Shown piece after piece: positions 48,378-61,002 of a stretch of DNA of 64,000 nucleotides (position 1 is the stretch's first letter; each line of letters opens with the position of its first letter). Both the position numbers and the translations under genes were made by a program. The notes below the pieces were generated by a model. That model was not told the DNA's origin. It saw only the letters and a list, made by a program, of their open reading frames with translations, and searched no databases. The DNA lies in assembly GCA_018342105.1 (NCBI GenBank), contig JAFIRS010000150.1, forward strand, positions 62,001-126,000, given 5' to 3'. The stretch comes from Gonioctena quinquepunctata. Lineage: Eukaryota > Arthropoda > Insecta > Coleoptera > Chrysomelidae.

Positions 48378-51300
48378 TTTTTTTTTTTTTGTTTTGAAGG
48401 GGGAAACCGCTTGGCACCTGGGCCTTGTGTCTATCAGCTCAGGTAGTGTCGGGCGCAACTCCGACTAAAACCCCCCCCTCGCCCTCCTATGCTTGGGACC
48501 ATCTTGTCGACATAGCGTCAAGCATAGGCGGCGTACCATGCAGCTGCTTCTTTCTCTATCTTCGCATGGATTTTCCACGTCACGTCACGTACAGTACATA
48601 AATAAATAAAATAAATAAAATACTATACTAAAATATCACAAACATAGGTATCACAGACTCAAATATCACAGTTCATCTCCGTCATTTATTGGGAATCGGT
48701 CCTGCCTTTGCATAGCCCTCTCTTCCCTTTCTTTAGCCTCCATCACCTGTCTTAGAAAATTGTAGCCCACCTGCCATCTTCTTTCATCAGTGATCATGAG
48801 TCCGATCATGTTTTCAGGCACAATTGTTACCCCCAAGGCCATTTCCGCGTTGTGTCGCTCTCGTTCCCATCTCTTGCATCCAAATATTGTGTGATTTGGG
48901 TCATCCCATTCACCACAATACAAGCACCAATCGTCCGCGGCTTTTCCTATCTTATAGGTGTATTTTCTAAAGACCCATGCCCGCTTAGGGCCTGGGTTTA
49001 GTAATTTGTGCCCTTATGGCTACATTCTATCCACGCTCTCAGGTTCGGAATGAGTCTTCTGGTCCATTGAGCAGTAGTAGTATTTTCATCCCATCGCGTT
49101 TGCCATTGTTCAATGGTCCTGTTCCTCTCTTCCTTCTTTCCCCTTTCAGTCAGATTGGGAATGGAATCCAGACGTATCCTTTCCTCTATCATGAGGTCTA
49201 TTGGCGGTATTGCCGTTATGACGCACAGTGCGTCAGCCGACACAGTCCTATAGGCCATGGCCACGCGGAGTAGCATCTTCCGCTGCGTTGATATCAACAT
49301 GCCCCTGTATGTCTTCACTCTGGTGACATCGCCCCACACGGGAGCCGCGTATAGGAGGACGGACTGCACCACTCCGTACATCACTCTTCTCTTATATAGG
49401 CCAGGTCCCCTTGTGTTTGAAAGGACCCTCGTTAGGGCCGTCACCTGCCTATTCGCCTTGTCACAGGTCTCCCTGACGTGTTTATTAAACCTCAGTTTGT
49501 CGTCAAGCCAAACCCCGAGATACTTAACGAATCTTTTTGGAATTATCTCCGTGCCAGCCAGCTCGAAGCGAATTCCTTCCCTCTTCCTGCGTCCCCTAAT
49601 TATGATAGCCTCGGTTTTCTGCGGGGCAATCTCTAACCCATTATCCTCCGTCCAGCGTTTAATTATTGCTAGGCTCTGGTTTGCAGTGCGCGTCAGCTCG
49701 TCACTTTTGTCGGCCGTGATTATAAGTGCAAGATCGTCGGCGTACGCGACGGTTGCGCAATTCTTCGGGAGGTCCAGCGTTAGGATGCCATTGTATAACA
49801 CGTTCCACAAAGTGGGACCGAGTACGGAACCCTGCGGGACACCCTGTGTCAGGTTCATCCTTATTTTCCCAGAGGTCAGCTCTCGACTCGATAAGTAACT
49901 CCCGATTGCAATGCGTAAGTAGGGCTAATTTGAAGCCGGCCCAGTTTTCGTGCTTTATCAGGTGCCACTTTGCCGTGTTGAAGGCATTTTTTATGTCAAT
50001 CATGATCACCGCTCCCCATACCTTCCGATCACTGTTCACCCTCTCCAGCACGTGCTTGATGGCTCCTACCGTTGATCTTTTGGCTATGAAGCCGAACTGG
50101 GTGCTGGCTATGCCCTCTCTGTTTCCTAACTCCTCTTCCAGCCTGGCCTTCAATAGGTATTCATATATTTTCCCAAGGCAGTCCAGAAGACAGATTGGTC
50201 TGTGTTTCCCATCTATTCTTGAATCCCCTTTGGGAATCAGGATAGCCTTGCCTTTTTTCCAGCTGTCTGGAAAGACTCCTTCTCTTAGTAATCCATTCAT
50301 TATCGTGAGTATTGTGTCTGGTATCGCCTCTATGGCGTACTTCACCGTCTCCGGTTGGATCCCGTCGGGCCCCGGGGATCTCCTGCTCTTCAGCTTCCGC
50401 GCTGCCTCTTTTAGCTCTTCCCTAGTAAATGGGTGGAGGGGTAGTTCTATGTCAGGCTCCTGGTTTTCGGGGTCAACCTCTGCTGTCCCAGGAAAGAGTT
50501 CAAGCAGTATGTTTTCCCTGCGTGCTTCATCCATCTCGTACGGAGACCTGAATCCCTTCAGGTCCCTGATCGCGATCCGATATCCCTGCCCCATGGGTCC
50601 TCCTCCAGTCTGTCGCACAGCAACTTCCACTCCTCCTTTTTTGCCCTAATAATTTCTTTCTTCATCGCCTTCCTCGCTTCCTTGTAGACCCTTTCCAGTT
50701 CGTCAACCTGGTCTTGCGGGGCATTTGTCCTGCCGCGCATTCTGGTGAGCTCTCTCCTAGCGTTTGTACAGGATTGCCTGCTCTCCTTGATGGTATCATT
50801 CCACCATACGGGTTGCTTTCTGTCCGCCCCTGCGTTGGTCCGCACCGTGCTACTTTCTTGAGCATTCCTAATACCTCTGTGAGCCCTGAGTGTCAGTAAT
50901 GTTATGTTCAAGCAGTTGCAGGGTATCCTTGAGGGTCACTTGATCTATACATCTCTGCCGCGGCTGTTCTGTCCTCTTGACCTGGAGATTGGTCTCTACC
51001 CGGAAGGTTATATATCTGTGGAGACTACCGGATTCCTCTTGCGAGACCTGCCAGTCATTAACCTTCGTAGAGATCCGGTCGGAAGCTAGGGTAATATCTA
51101 TGATTGACGATTGGGCCGCTCTTACGAAGGTGGGTTCCCTTCCGCAATTATGTACCATCATATTCGTTGCGTTCATCCAGTCCTCAATGTACCGTCCCCT
51201 CGCGTCCGTGATGTTGCCTGTCCACAAGCTGGATTTTGCATTAAAGTCGCCCAATATGATCACCTCCCTGTTTCCGTCCCGCACATGCTGCGCCAGCTCG

Positions 51301-51395
51301 TCGATATATTGCTGGAATCGAGTCTGAGTGGAGTTGGGTGAGATGTAGCAATTGTAGATAGCAAAGCCATCAAAGTCTAGGCAAGTGAAGCCGTA
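48378..51395 (-). mobile_element. 5'-truncated R1-like non-LTR retrotransposon
   Basis: Minus strand, 3018 bp, inserted in a terminal repeat of the 45731 element. The 12 bp target duplication AGAATTTGCCCT lies at 48366-48377 and 51396-51407. A run of A (T on plus) at 48378-48389 is the poly-A end, next to a ~280 bp 3' UTR. The 5' end begins within the endonuclease domain. This is the classic outcome of target-primed reverse transcription. It is much more GC-rich than its surroundings, consistent with a recent arrival. Confidence 0.9.
48666..51394 (-). pseudogene. R1-like ORF2: endonuclease, reverse transcriptase, zinc finger
   Basis: Reads from 51394 down in shifting frames. Endonuclease C-terminal half (to 50868): KFYGFTCLDFDGFAIYNCYI, VIILGDFNAKSSLW, SSIIDITLASD, and SGSLHRYITF where SDH is expected. 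Linker 50911-50558. Reverse transcriptase (50630-49701 and 49858-48998): FTREELKEAARKLKSRRSPG, IDIKNAFNTAKW (first Asp), GVPQGSVLGPTLWN, and VAYADDLALI (catalytic Asp pair intact). The C-terminus 48923-48666 has CGEWDDPNHTIFGC, the CCHC zinc finger of R1-clade elements. No RNase H. Frameshifts near 50600, 49800 and 48960 inactivate it. Two plus-strand ORFs opposite (49257-49898, 49726-50649) are shadows. Confidence 0.85.
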
Positions 51396-51799
51396 GAATT
51401 TGCCCTAGATTTCAAAAAAGTGAAAATGTACAAGGTGTTCCATTTGAAAAACTAATACTCAGATCATTTCTGGCGAAACCGGAAGTGCTACAGAATTAAC
51501 TTTTATCTCAAAAAATCACATTTTTTTGTTTAATAGCCCCTGAATTTTCGTGCTTTGAATCGGATTATTTTTCTCAAAAATAGGGGTGCCCCATCTCTCA
51601 GACTCACCCGGTATAAGATGTATCATTTAAAAATCGAAATTTGGGGTCATTTCCGGTCAACCGGAAGTACGGCAAAGTGATTAAATATGTCAAAAAATTA
51701 AATTGAAATATAATACACAACCCCCAAATTTAGTTTTTCTATCTTCAATAATGAAAACGTTATAGGGGTGAGCCAGTTTGGAGAATCACCCGGTATATG

Positions 51800-53544
51800 T
51801 TCACTTCCCTTCGTGGTCCAACAACAGAACATCCTGATCACATCAGTTGTGAAAATAAGAATCATTTCATCAGGTAATTTCCATCCATGTTTTACTATAA
51901 CCTCGCATGATGAATGTTTTTTACAGGTAAAATGATCCAGATTAAAATAAATCTGATACTTTCGTTATCCGAAAAAGTTGGACACAAAACCTTACAAAAA
52001 TAGATACGCCCATTCTGGGTTAATTGAAAAAGAAAAAAGATTTCTGAATACTGATGGATAACAAAATGATTTATTTGATTTTTTTCCCATCTTTTTAGAA
52101 ATTAAGATGAAATGATCAGTGTATCGTTGACCATAAACTTGTGTTTCGTTTTTATTTCAATGTGTAAGTATTTGTATTTTATTTAACGTCAATGTGTTTT
52201 TTATCAAACTATCGAGAGGAGTTTGTATCAACTGCCATTTTACAACAGTTACCTGAAGTTGAATCCATGAACAGGAGAAACTTGTTATCAAAGTCATTGG
52301 TTATTTCAACTTTGGAAAAAGCAATAAAATTATTCCGAAACATTAGCTATCAAAAATCTTCCTGGACCTTCTTTCCGTGATCCAACTTTGTATAATTTTC
52401 ATTCTAATGTTCAGGATCCGAAGAATAATTTGCTGCTATTTTAGGTAATGGGGACATTTCTGGTTTTGTTTTCCACTATAAAGGCGGCAAAAAAAAATTC
52501 CGGCCCTGGACATATTGAACAATATAAGCCCATTTTATCAGTTGAAGATTGAGTCGGACTATTGAAAAAATTAGTTATAATAATAATATATTTTATTTAC
52601 CAATTCAATAAACAATGGTTGCAATATATAATATAAAATTTGAGTAAAAATTAATTCAACAGAAATAATTTTTCACTTCTCATTGTTAACTGTTTGATTC
52701 CATGCAAAAACGTCCTTTTACTGAATTTATTATTTCTTCAGATAGTGGCATTGGAAACATTACGTATTCCTATCATGTTAGTTTCGAACAGAATCGTCCA
52801 CCCTGTATATGTGTAATATATCTGCATTTATATAGTAATAAATCTTTGCATTGTGATACGAAGAACAAAGTGCGCCCCGAATTAATGATTGTAAACAGAT
52901 AAGAGCTCTTTTCTTAGGGTTTAGCATTCATGATTTCCATTTCATTGTTATCAAAGTTTTATCGTAAGGTAGCGAACTATTAATAAAGTTTCCTGTCAGA
53001 TACAAAATATTCCGGAAACGCTGCCAAACTTTCAAGACTCGCTGAAAAAAGGGTGAAATTATCGTGGGCCGACACGAAAAATGTTCTTTCAGCCACCATG
53101 GCAGCAAAGGCACGAAAAATTATGTGTGGATAACGGGACCAAACTTTTCGAAAGATACAGTCAGTTGCGTGTTCAGAGTAGGCGGAAATGAGACGGGAAT
53201 GTGGCGAAAAAAGACCGAAAATGAAGTGACATCGCGTACCAGGATCCCGCGAGTATAATACGCGGAACAAAAAATATACACAGAACTTAAAATATAGAGC
53301 ATTGCCACGTTAGAGATGGGACAGAGACGTGCATTTGGTAGAATATTTCAGTATTATCTCAGTCCCGCAAATATCAGCCTGGACATGATTGATATTTCAA
53401 TTTCTCTGAAACTTATATTTTTATGGATTGAGATTTAATATTTTTTTTTATATAATATCGGATAGGAATCAGAACAACACATTTTTAACCGACGAAACCA
53501 AAAAGGAGGATGTTCTCTATTCGACCCGTATATTTTATGTTTTT
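51800..53544. other. No gene recognised
   Basis: 52560-52640 has an AATAATATATTTTATTTACC-type word resembling a LINE 3' tail on the minus strand, without a coding part. 53040-53280 is more GC-balanced; short overlapping ORFs on both strands, no motif. Confidence 0.35.
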
Positions 53545-54515
53545 CCATCTTATTTTTTTATGTATGATCACGCATAACTTTTTACTGAGGCGTCCGATTC
53601 CGATAATTCTTTTTTCATGGATGGTGTATTTCGATTTTGGTCCTATTCCATTTAAGAGATCCTGGAGCAAAGAAGGAATTCCCATTCTTTTTTTAATAGA
53701 TAGGGTATACCTTATATTTGGATTTCGAAAGGAATTAGCCACCCTTACGGGTAGAAAAATAGGGGATAATTGATTTTTCACTAGTGAACATTGGCACACA
53801 CATACGTAGTTGACAATGACAGATCGCTACTGTCATTACTTTTGTTCTCCTACATCCGTCACAATCATTATATTTTATGAGAGGATGGAATGATATACAA
53901 AGTAATGAAATAAACTAACCAGAACAACGAAAATAATTTATATTACAACAAATAGTAAAAGTAGATAATCATATTATTTAACTGGTAATAGTTGAAGTAA
54001 GGTGGGTAAGTAAGTATTTTGGAAGTAATCAAAAAACAAGTAGGTAGTAATTGGTAGATTTTAGTCACAAAAAACAAAACAAAGAAATTGAAAAATAAAA
54101 ACTTTTTAACAAAAAATTAAACCGACGAAATACGGAACTGAAGAGTAAAAAATAAAAACTTTTTAACAAAAAATTCAAACGACGAAAAAATCAACTGAAA
54201 AGCAAAAAATAAAATAAACCTTCTTAGTCTAAATGATAATTGAGCTCCTAAACGAATGTAAGTAACTGATTTTGAGTCGGCGCCAAACAAACTAGCAATT
54301 GAATTAGGTGAAGCGTAAAATGATGGCAGCGAGATGCACGGCTGCGTTTTGATGACTTCTTTCATAGATAATGATCCTCGATAATTGTTTGTTTGGCGCC
54401 GACTCAAATTCAGTTACTTACATTAGTTTAGGAGCTCAATTATCATTTAGACTAAGAAGGTTTATTTTATTTTTTGCTTTTCAGTTGATTTTTTCGTCGG
54501 TTTAATTTTTTATTG
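53545..54515. mobile_element. Second copy of the 26.8 kb repeat family plus GGCGCC MITE
   Basis: 53545-54110 matches the left arm at 26935-27390 (TAATAGATAGGGTATACC, TGACAGATCGCTACTGTCAT, AAGGTGGGTAAGTAAGTATT) and the outer right end at about 28190-28250 in reverse (TGATCACGCATAACTTTTTA). It runs into a larger inverted pair, 54110-54515, built around a GGCGCC MITE with a different 110 bp core. Confidence 0.7.
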
Positions 54516-55434
54516 GCTGTTGTGATAACATAGAATCCGATAGAAGTAAGATTCTCAATGGTCCTGAAAGAAGTTTCTGCAGCGGGAAACCTCTTCCACC
54601 TCACTTGAGGTCGATTGGTCAACATCTCCTCATTCCTTGTTGCCTCTGCCGTCTAATAGGAACCGCAGGGGTACATTGGGATGGTACTCAAGTACGTTAT
54701 GGCCGGATTGGTCACCATATTGTACAACCAGTGGTACATGAGTGGTTTCAACCCCAATTTCTTTACAAAAGAGCGTTCTGCTACAATTAATGTGATCGAA
54801 GAAATAAATTTGTATTTCGTGCGGAAAAAATTATTTTAAAAAAATCATAGCAGAGCTTCCTTTGTCATTGATTTCTAGCAATCTAGTTATTTCTCGCTTG
54901 TATGGTCTTCCAAAGATCCACAAGGTCAGTAGTTAGTTTCACCAATACTCCAGTTTCAATTCTAGCTTCTTTCATTGCAAACTCATAAAGATTCAACTAA
55001 CTTCAAACCTACATATTCGGTAAGTAACTCCTTAGATTTGATTAACATACGTAATTACTTAAATTTACCCCAAAATTGCCTAATGATTTCTTTGACGTGA
55101 GCAATCTTTTCACTTCAGTTCAAAATGTAAACGTTACCCCTTGTCAGTGGAGGCCTTCAGTTTTGCAAAAGTTGATGACAATTGTATCACACTTATATTG
55201 ACCCTCTTGAATTTTTGCCTTTCTCAAGATTTTTTTGTAATTAATGTAAATATTATCAAAGCCTGAAGGACTCGCCATGAGTAGTTGTTCATCACCCTAT
55301 CAGCAGAGATTTTCATGAATAATTTGGAAAATAAATTATTTGTAAATTTTACTCTTGTATACCGGGTGAGTCAGAAGTACTTTGACAAACTTCAGGGGGT
55401 GATTCTTCACAATATTCTAATATGAATTGTCCAA

Positions 55435-55436
<2 letters not shown>

Positions 55437-55500
<64 letters not shown>
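55437..55500. repeat. (TA)n microsatellite in one terminal repeat
   Basis: About 32 TA units in the left inverted repeat; the right repeat has only ACATATATTCA at the matching place. Confidence 0.9.
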
Positions 55501-55504
<4 letters not shown>

Positions 55505-56089
55505 GGAAACGCTTCGTTTCCAAGATACAGGGTGTTGAAGTTTTATTTTTATTTTAGTTTTTTTAAATAACTTTCGAAATACTGACCTTAATCAAACGAA
55601 AATTGGTATTGAGAGGTTTTTTGAGGTGTCAAATTTGAACCTGATGGTATTATTGCTCTCACTCGTAGGGGGCGCCACCTACACGTCTTTTTCTTTTTTG
55701 AAGATTCATAACTTTTTTGAGCGTACTTCTAGCACATTTTTCAGTGAAAAAATCAATTTCTCTATCATATCTACGTGAAAGAGCTACCCTTGTGTACAAG
55801 TCGCTATAAGCAAACGTTTTCTAGATATTTGGACTTGAAAATTTAAAGTCGATGCGTGTTGAAGTTATTACCATTATTTTGCATTTTTCACAAGAATGCT
55901 TAGAAAATGAATTTGACGTTTAAGTAGGTAGATTTGGTTTTTTGTATGGGGCGCCACCTACTCGTTTGAAATAGTTATTTTTGTATCAAGGGTGCAAAAT
56001 CTGTATTTGTTTCAATAAAATTTGCAATAAATATCAACATTTCATTTCAAGAAACTTTGAATATGTAGAATAAAATAAAATAGAGGAAA

Positions 56090-57100
56090 CTAAATTGTAT
56101 TTGAATAAACTATTCACAGTGTCCCCCTTCAGCGAAGATACAGGCATTCAGTCTTCTAGTCATTGAATCTCGTACCCGCTCAAAAATTATTGGTGTGTTT
56201 CTTATTGTTTCACGTCTTCTATTCGGTTTCTTAGATCTTCCTCGTTTGCTACTGGAGTTCTATAAACTAGTGACTTCAAATGTTCCCAAAAATAAAAATC
56301 TTGCGGATTCAGAAGGTGCCCAACCTTGGTGCTCACGCCTAGTTAGGTTCTTCTACACTCCTACCGATCCATCGATTTGGGCCGGAGCTCCATCATCCAT
56401 AAACCACATGCAGATACGATTCTCTAATGGTACATTCTGAAGTAGTCCCGGCAATTCATTTTCTAAAAAGTCTCTGTAAGTTGTGCCATTCAGTCGGAAT
56501 GGAAGAAAGAAAGGACCTATCAAGTAATTATCAGTTATTGCCACCCATACATTTACAGAAAATTGATACTGATAATGTATTCCACTAACTGCGTGCGGAT
56601 TTTTCAGAGCCAAAACATTGTTGTTACGAAAGTTTGTGATGGCATTTCTGGAGAAGTTTGCCTCGTCCGTGAAGAGTACATATCTTAAAAATTGAGGATT
56701 TCCAGCCAATTATCTCAGAAACTACTGACACATAGTAATGCGTTGGGGAAAGTCTCGTGGCAAAAGAGCTTGCAACCATTCAATATGGTATGGATGAAAT
56801 TGTTGATCGTGGATAATTCTCCAAACTGCAATTATTCTTGTACTTGTTTCTGGTTTCTTCTCGAGAGCGTTCAGAACATCTACTTCGAATTCTGGGGTTC
56901 GGACTGCTCCTGGTCTTCCAATAATATTAGCTGCCCTCTTAAAGCTACCTGTTTCTGCCAAACGACGGTGGAGACTGGTAAATGTTGGAGCTCAAGTCAT
57001 CACTCGATTAGGAAATCGCTCCTTGTAAATACGTTTTGTTTCGCGCGCATTGCCATCCGCAAGGCCATACATAAAAGAAATGCATATCAGCTACATGAGC
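56090..57100 (-). pseudogene. Mariner-like transposase, frameshifted
   Basis: Read from 57100 down. A degraded N-terminus is followed by LAETGSFKRAANIIGRPGAV, then TPEFEVDVLNALEKKPETST (helix-turn-helix), then HPYHIEWLQALLPRDFPQR. After a frameshift: LAGNPQFLRYVLFTDEANFS (first Asp), FSVNVWVAITDNYLIGPFF, and WFMDDGAPAQ (second Asp, from the 56709-56353 ORF). The third motif region near 56300 is scrambled by frameshifts, after which LVYRTPVANEEDLRNRIE-like sequence and RLNACIFAEGG finish the protein near 56110. Same family style as the 29620-30235 relic. Confidence 0.75.
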
Positions 57101-58564
57101 ATTATTGTTTAAATAATCCATTTTTTTAAATTAGTGTTTCAAAACTTACAGAAACTTTAACAAAACAACAAAACGTTTAACTGTCACATAATATGTAATT
57201 ACCAAAACTACCTACTTAAACGTCAAATTCATTTCCTGAGCATTCGTGTGAAAAATGCAAAATAATGGTAATAACTCCAACACGCATCGATTATTATCGA
57301 TTAATCGACTTGGAATTCTCAAGTCCAAATATCTAGAAAACGGTTGCTTATAGCGACTTGTAACAAGGGTAGCTTTTTTACGTAGATATGATGGAGGAAT
57401 TGATTTTTTCGCGGAAAAATGTGCTAGAAGTACGCCCAAAAAAGTTATGAAACTTCAAAAAAGAAAAAGAGGTGTAGGTGGCGCCCCCTACCGAGTAAGA
57501 GCAATAATAACATCAGGTTCGAATTCGACACCTCAAAAAGCCTCTCAATACCAATTTTAGAATAATTTCGAATAAAAAAACGAAAATAAAAATGAAACTT
57601 TAACACCCTGTATCTTGGAGATGAAGCGTTTCCAGACATATATTCATTTGAACAATTGTGAGGAATCACCTCCTGAAGTTTATCAAAGTACTTCTGTCTC
57701 ACCCTGTATATATGTTTTGAGGATCGTTTGGTTTTTGTGAATGGCAACATTGATAAAATCGATCAAATACATCCCAACATGAAATTCACACTTGAAGTAG
57801 AATCTAATAGTACATTAAACTTCCCAGACCTTACAATTGATAAAAATAATAATCACTTGAATTTTAATGTTTACAGAAAACCTACACAGACTGATCATGT
57901 GATACCTAGTTTTTCCAATCATTCCCACCAGCATAAAATGGCCGCTTTCAATTGTGACATTCACCGACTCCCAAATATACCTCTTTCCCCAGTTGATTAT
58001 CAAAAGGAACTGAACAATCTCAAACAAATAGCTACCAACAACAATTATAATCCTAACATTATCAATACTTCAATTCAAAGAATCAAAAATAAAAAAGAAC
58101 ATAACCTAGATTTCTTAAAAGACAATATATCCAACAAAATAGCCGGTTGCATGAGAAGCAACGTGGACAACATCAAAATTTCTTTCAAAACTAACAATAA
58201 TTTAAGCAGACACTTGGTTAACATAAAAGATCAAATTGATAAACAGCCAAAAAGTGGCATTTATAAGTTAAACTGAGGAGACTGTGATGCAGCTTACATT
58301 GGTAGAACTTGTAGACCTTTGAAAACTCGTATAAATGAACATCTTAACCCTCACAAAGTATCAGCTTTCGGTTACCATCTCAGATTTAACATCCATCCAT
58401 AACTTTAGTCCAAATAGGAATTCAAAATTTGAACTGGAGGTCGAGTTCAGTTCTAAAAGCTATAACAGTCTAGATTTTCTTGAAGTAATGAATTGCTCAA
58501 CAATGTCCTTTGTCTCAACACTCAAGTTAATTTAAACAGATCTCACATTCCACTTCATAGACTC

Positions 58565-60245
58565 CTAAAATAATAACAGCCAAGTAATTCTCTCAATGAA
58601 GTATTTTTACTCACAACTCTTCACTTCAACAATTCAAATACTTTCATACTCCATTCTCGATGATGATATTACTTGTTCAATAACCCTTTGCAGTTTGTGT
58701 TCCCTCATTTCCAACTTGCCATACAACACTGAGAACAAATCATTTCAGGTTTTATTTTTATTTTGGATTAACACCTTCAAGATTGTGCCAGCCTTAGACT
58801 TTTGGACTTTTGGGTTGGGAGTAAGTTCTCATTAGACTTCCACCAGTGCTCAATATCCTCTAGTGAAGGCTGAACGTAACTTTATTGAGTTGGATATGGA
58901 CAAATGTAGGTTCTCATTAGACTGTTCATTATCAGATCTGTGTTCCAGTTGTCATGGTGGCTTATTTCAGGATTATTTCTGATTTCTAGTTCTGTGATTC
59001 CATCTCACAAAATCCACTTGTCATGTCAATTATCTTTCATTCTTGTCACATATTGTCAAGCTTCAAATTCCCTCCATCAATGAATATTGGCCAGAGATAT
59101 CAATTTCCAATAATTTGCAATCCACAATAATCCTGGACCAGGATGAATTTCAACAGGTTTGTACTCTGAACTTATTAATGTTTTATGCAGCAGAGATACT
59201 TTTTACGGTTCCCTGTAAACTTGACGACTAATTAACCCCACTTTTCCTTCCATATTTTTCAATTGAAAATCACTTTCATCAGATGTTGGTTCCAGTAAAG
59301 TTTCGAGTCCAGTGTAACCCTGAGATATTTGACTCAACCCCTCCGAGTCCGTCCATCTGGTTACGAACCCTAACGTTTCGGATGTTACTTCGGAACTGAT
59401 TTTCTTATTTATCCCTTCGAATTCTTTCGAATTCTTCTGAAAAATAAACTGGAAAATCTCATATCAATCACCATTTTGTATATATCTGTATTCTCAAAGA
59501 TTCTACACCACTGGTCTGGTCCTGTGAAACTTACGATAACAAACTAAATAAACTTTAATTGGCTGCCTTTGTCGGTTAATCATGCCCTTTTAAAATATAA
59601 TTTAACTATTCCAGGCTGCCGTGTAATTAGAACAGTTAACAAGATTTAAGAACGCTATTCTGTGTTTGGATGCGAAACTCTAAACTCGAAATTTATTTTC
59701 GGGCACGGCGATGAGCGCCACCAAAAACCATTGTCTCAACTGCCGTAGTGAAGAGACATCACCGCAAACTCAACTGTTTCGCTGATTTATTGCCAGACCT
59801 ATCGAAAGTTTCGTACTTCCTGACGTTCAAGCGATTTTTCAGCATTCCAATGCATCAAGGTGGTGAAATATGTTTTTTGTTATCTCAAGGATAACTGAAC
59901 AAAACTTTTTTCAACTCACCTGAGAAATTGCCTTAACTAACCTTTTTTCTCTAACAAGAATTTAATTTTGTGCGGAAAATTCAGTACTGGTAAATGGTTC
60001 AATGTGTCTGTAATCATGATATTGAAAAGGAAGTACTAATTTGCCATAGTATAATATAAATTAAATACAATAAAAGCGTAATTTCAATCTAACGACTACT
60101 GCAGTTTCTCCGATTTTCCAATTGTCTTCACTAATAATCAATTGGAACCTAACAGGAAAGATTCCAAACATATTTATGATAAATCAAAATATAGCGAGCG
60201 AAATTTAATACAGTAAAAACGTTCTTATTCCTGCTTTAATGACTG
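58565..60245. other. No gene recognised
   Basis: Short plus-strand ORFs at 58596-58835 and 59043-59231 lack motifs. 59690-59830 is more GC-rich but has no RNA or protein I can name. Confidence 0.35.
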
Positions 60246-61002
60246 TTGCTTTTTCTCCTGTTAGATTTTACAATCGTCTCTACCTATGATTATCATCAGT
60301 CATATCAACAACATTCTTTCCAAGGCTACAGCGGCAATCTTAATGTGCCGCAGAGTTTTTGGCAAGACATGGGGTTTGAAGCCAAAAATGTTATGCTGGT
60401 ACAGTACTCGGTACAAATAAAGCTGCGGAAAGTGCAGCGGTTAACCTGTCTGGGAACCATAAAGGCTATTCACGTGCCCCACTTCAGACGTGAGGCTGAA
60501 CTTTCCGCCACTGCACTTGTGTGTAATGAAGGAACCGGCAGAAAGTGCCTTCAGATGCTCCAGGCAAGCTGGAAAGCTGATTGGACATCTGAAAATTCTG
60601 GAAAATATTACCCCAGAATCCAGGTACAAGCCATCATATATTATGAACTGGTTATGAACAACCACTATATATTGAATACGAACGGTCCTCAACTAAAAAG
60701 GAATGCTTCAGTACGGTATACTAAGGGTTCCAGGATGGACGAATGGGTTGGAGTGGTGTGGAGTGATTTTAGGATTTCAAAACTGCTAGGCATAGCCCCC
60801 AACAATGTTTCATGTAAAAATCCATGCTGTAGAAATTTGCGTCCAAGAATGCCTTGAAAGAGGCACCAGTGGGCAAATATCTATATTCTATCAGACAGCA
60901 AATCAGCACTGAAAGCTGTAAAGCCACATACTTATGAGTGTAGAATGACTTGGGACTGTAAACTCTCCCTAAGACAACTGGCTACCAACAATCTGTCGAG
61001 GC
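60246..61002 (+). pseudogene. Non-LTR retrotransposon relic with RNase H
   Basis: Broken plus-strand frames give KATAAILMCRRVFGKTWGLK, KVQRLTCLGTIKAIH, then PPLHLCV (the end of a LINE RT thumb), followed by an RNase H region: DG-like start at GSRMDEWVGVVW, RGTSGQ, YQTANQH/DSKSALKAV, HTYECRMTWDCKLSLRQLA. RNase H after RT points to an I/Loa-type LINE rather than R1. The coding match stops at about 61002, exactly where a CTTTAGCCAGGGAAGTAGTT word begins. Confidence 0.6.

Larger units (their letters stand above)
45731..51611 (+). mobile_element. Second mariner-like element, nested in the outer one
   Basis: Ends CCGAGTGAGTCAGAGAGATG and its near-complement CATCTCTCAGACTCACCCGG, with TA at 45729-45730 and 51612-51613. 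Inverted repeats are very long, about 590 bp: left 45731-46320, right 48010-48365 plus 51408-51611, split by an R1-like insertion. Landmarks are CGCTGTTTGAATGTGGCAAA against its complement (~48205) and TTTCGAAGGAAAGGAATCGA against its complement (~48107). It is inserted in the right terminal repeat of the 39221 element. About 2.9 kb without the retrotransposon. Confidence 0.85.
55362..57706 (-). mobile_element. Mariner-like element inserted in the Penelope-like RT
   Basis: Ends CCGGGTGAGTCAGAAGTACT and its near-complement, flanked by TA (55360-55361 and 57707-57708). Inverted repeats of about 570 bp (55362-55950 and 57200-57706) share GGGGGCGCCACCTAC/GTAGGTGGCGCCCCC and ACTTCAGGGGGTGATTC. The left repeat contains a long TA microsatellite that the right repeat lacks. 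It encodes a minus-strand transposase. Confidence 0.85.
54890..58560 (+). pseudogene. Penelope-like element: RT and GIY-YIG endonuclease, split
   Basis: Retroelement protein joining a telomerase-like reverse transcriptase to a GIY-YIG nuclease. Upstream part (54890-55361): YGLPKIHK, FTNTPVSILASFIANS, MISFDVSNLFTSV (first Asp), then EGLAMSSCSSPYQQ, standing for GLAMGSPLSP. A mariner-like element then intervenes (55362-57706). Immediately after it, CFEDRLVFVNGNIDKID occupies the YVDD position (catalytic YVDD decayed to CFED), then TLNFPDLTIDK, FNVYRKPTQTDHVIP, SGIYKLN-stop-GDCDAAYIGR (GIY-YIG, with a TGA where Cys is expected) and RINEHL, ending with YNSLDFLEVMN. Stops and frameshifts: inactive. 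Confidence 0.75.

Noticed and set aside
49257..50649. Long plus-strand ORFs of 213 and 307 codons
   Set aside because: They lie exactly opposite the R1-like reverse transcriptase, and the minus strand carries all RT motifs; they are antisense shadows in a GC-rich coding region.
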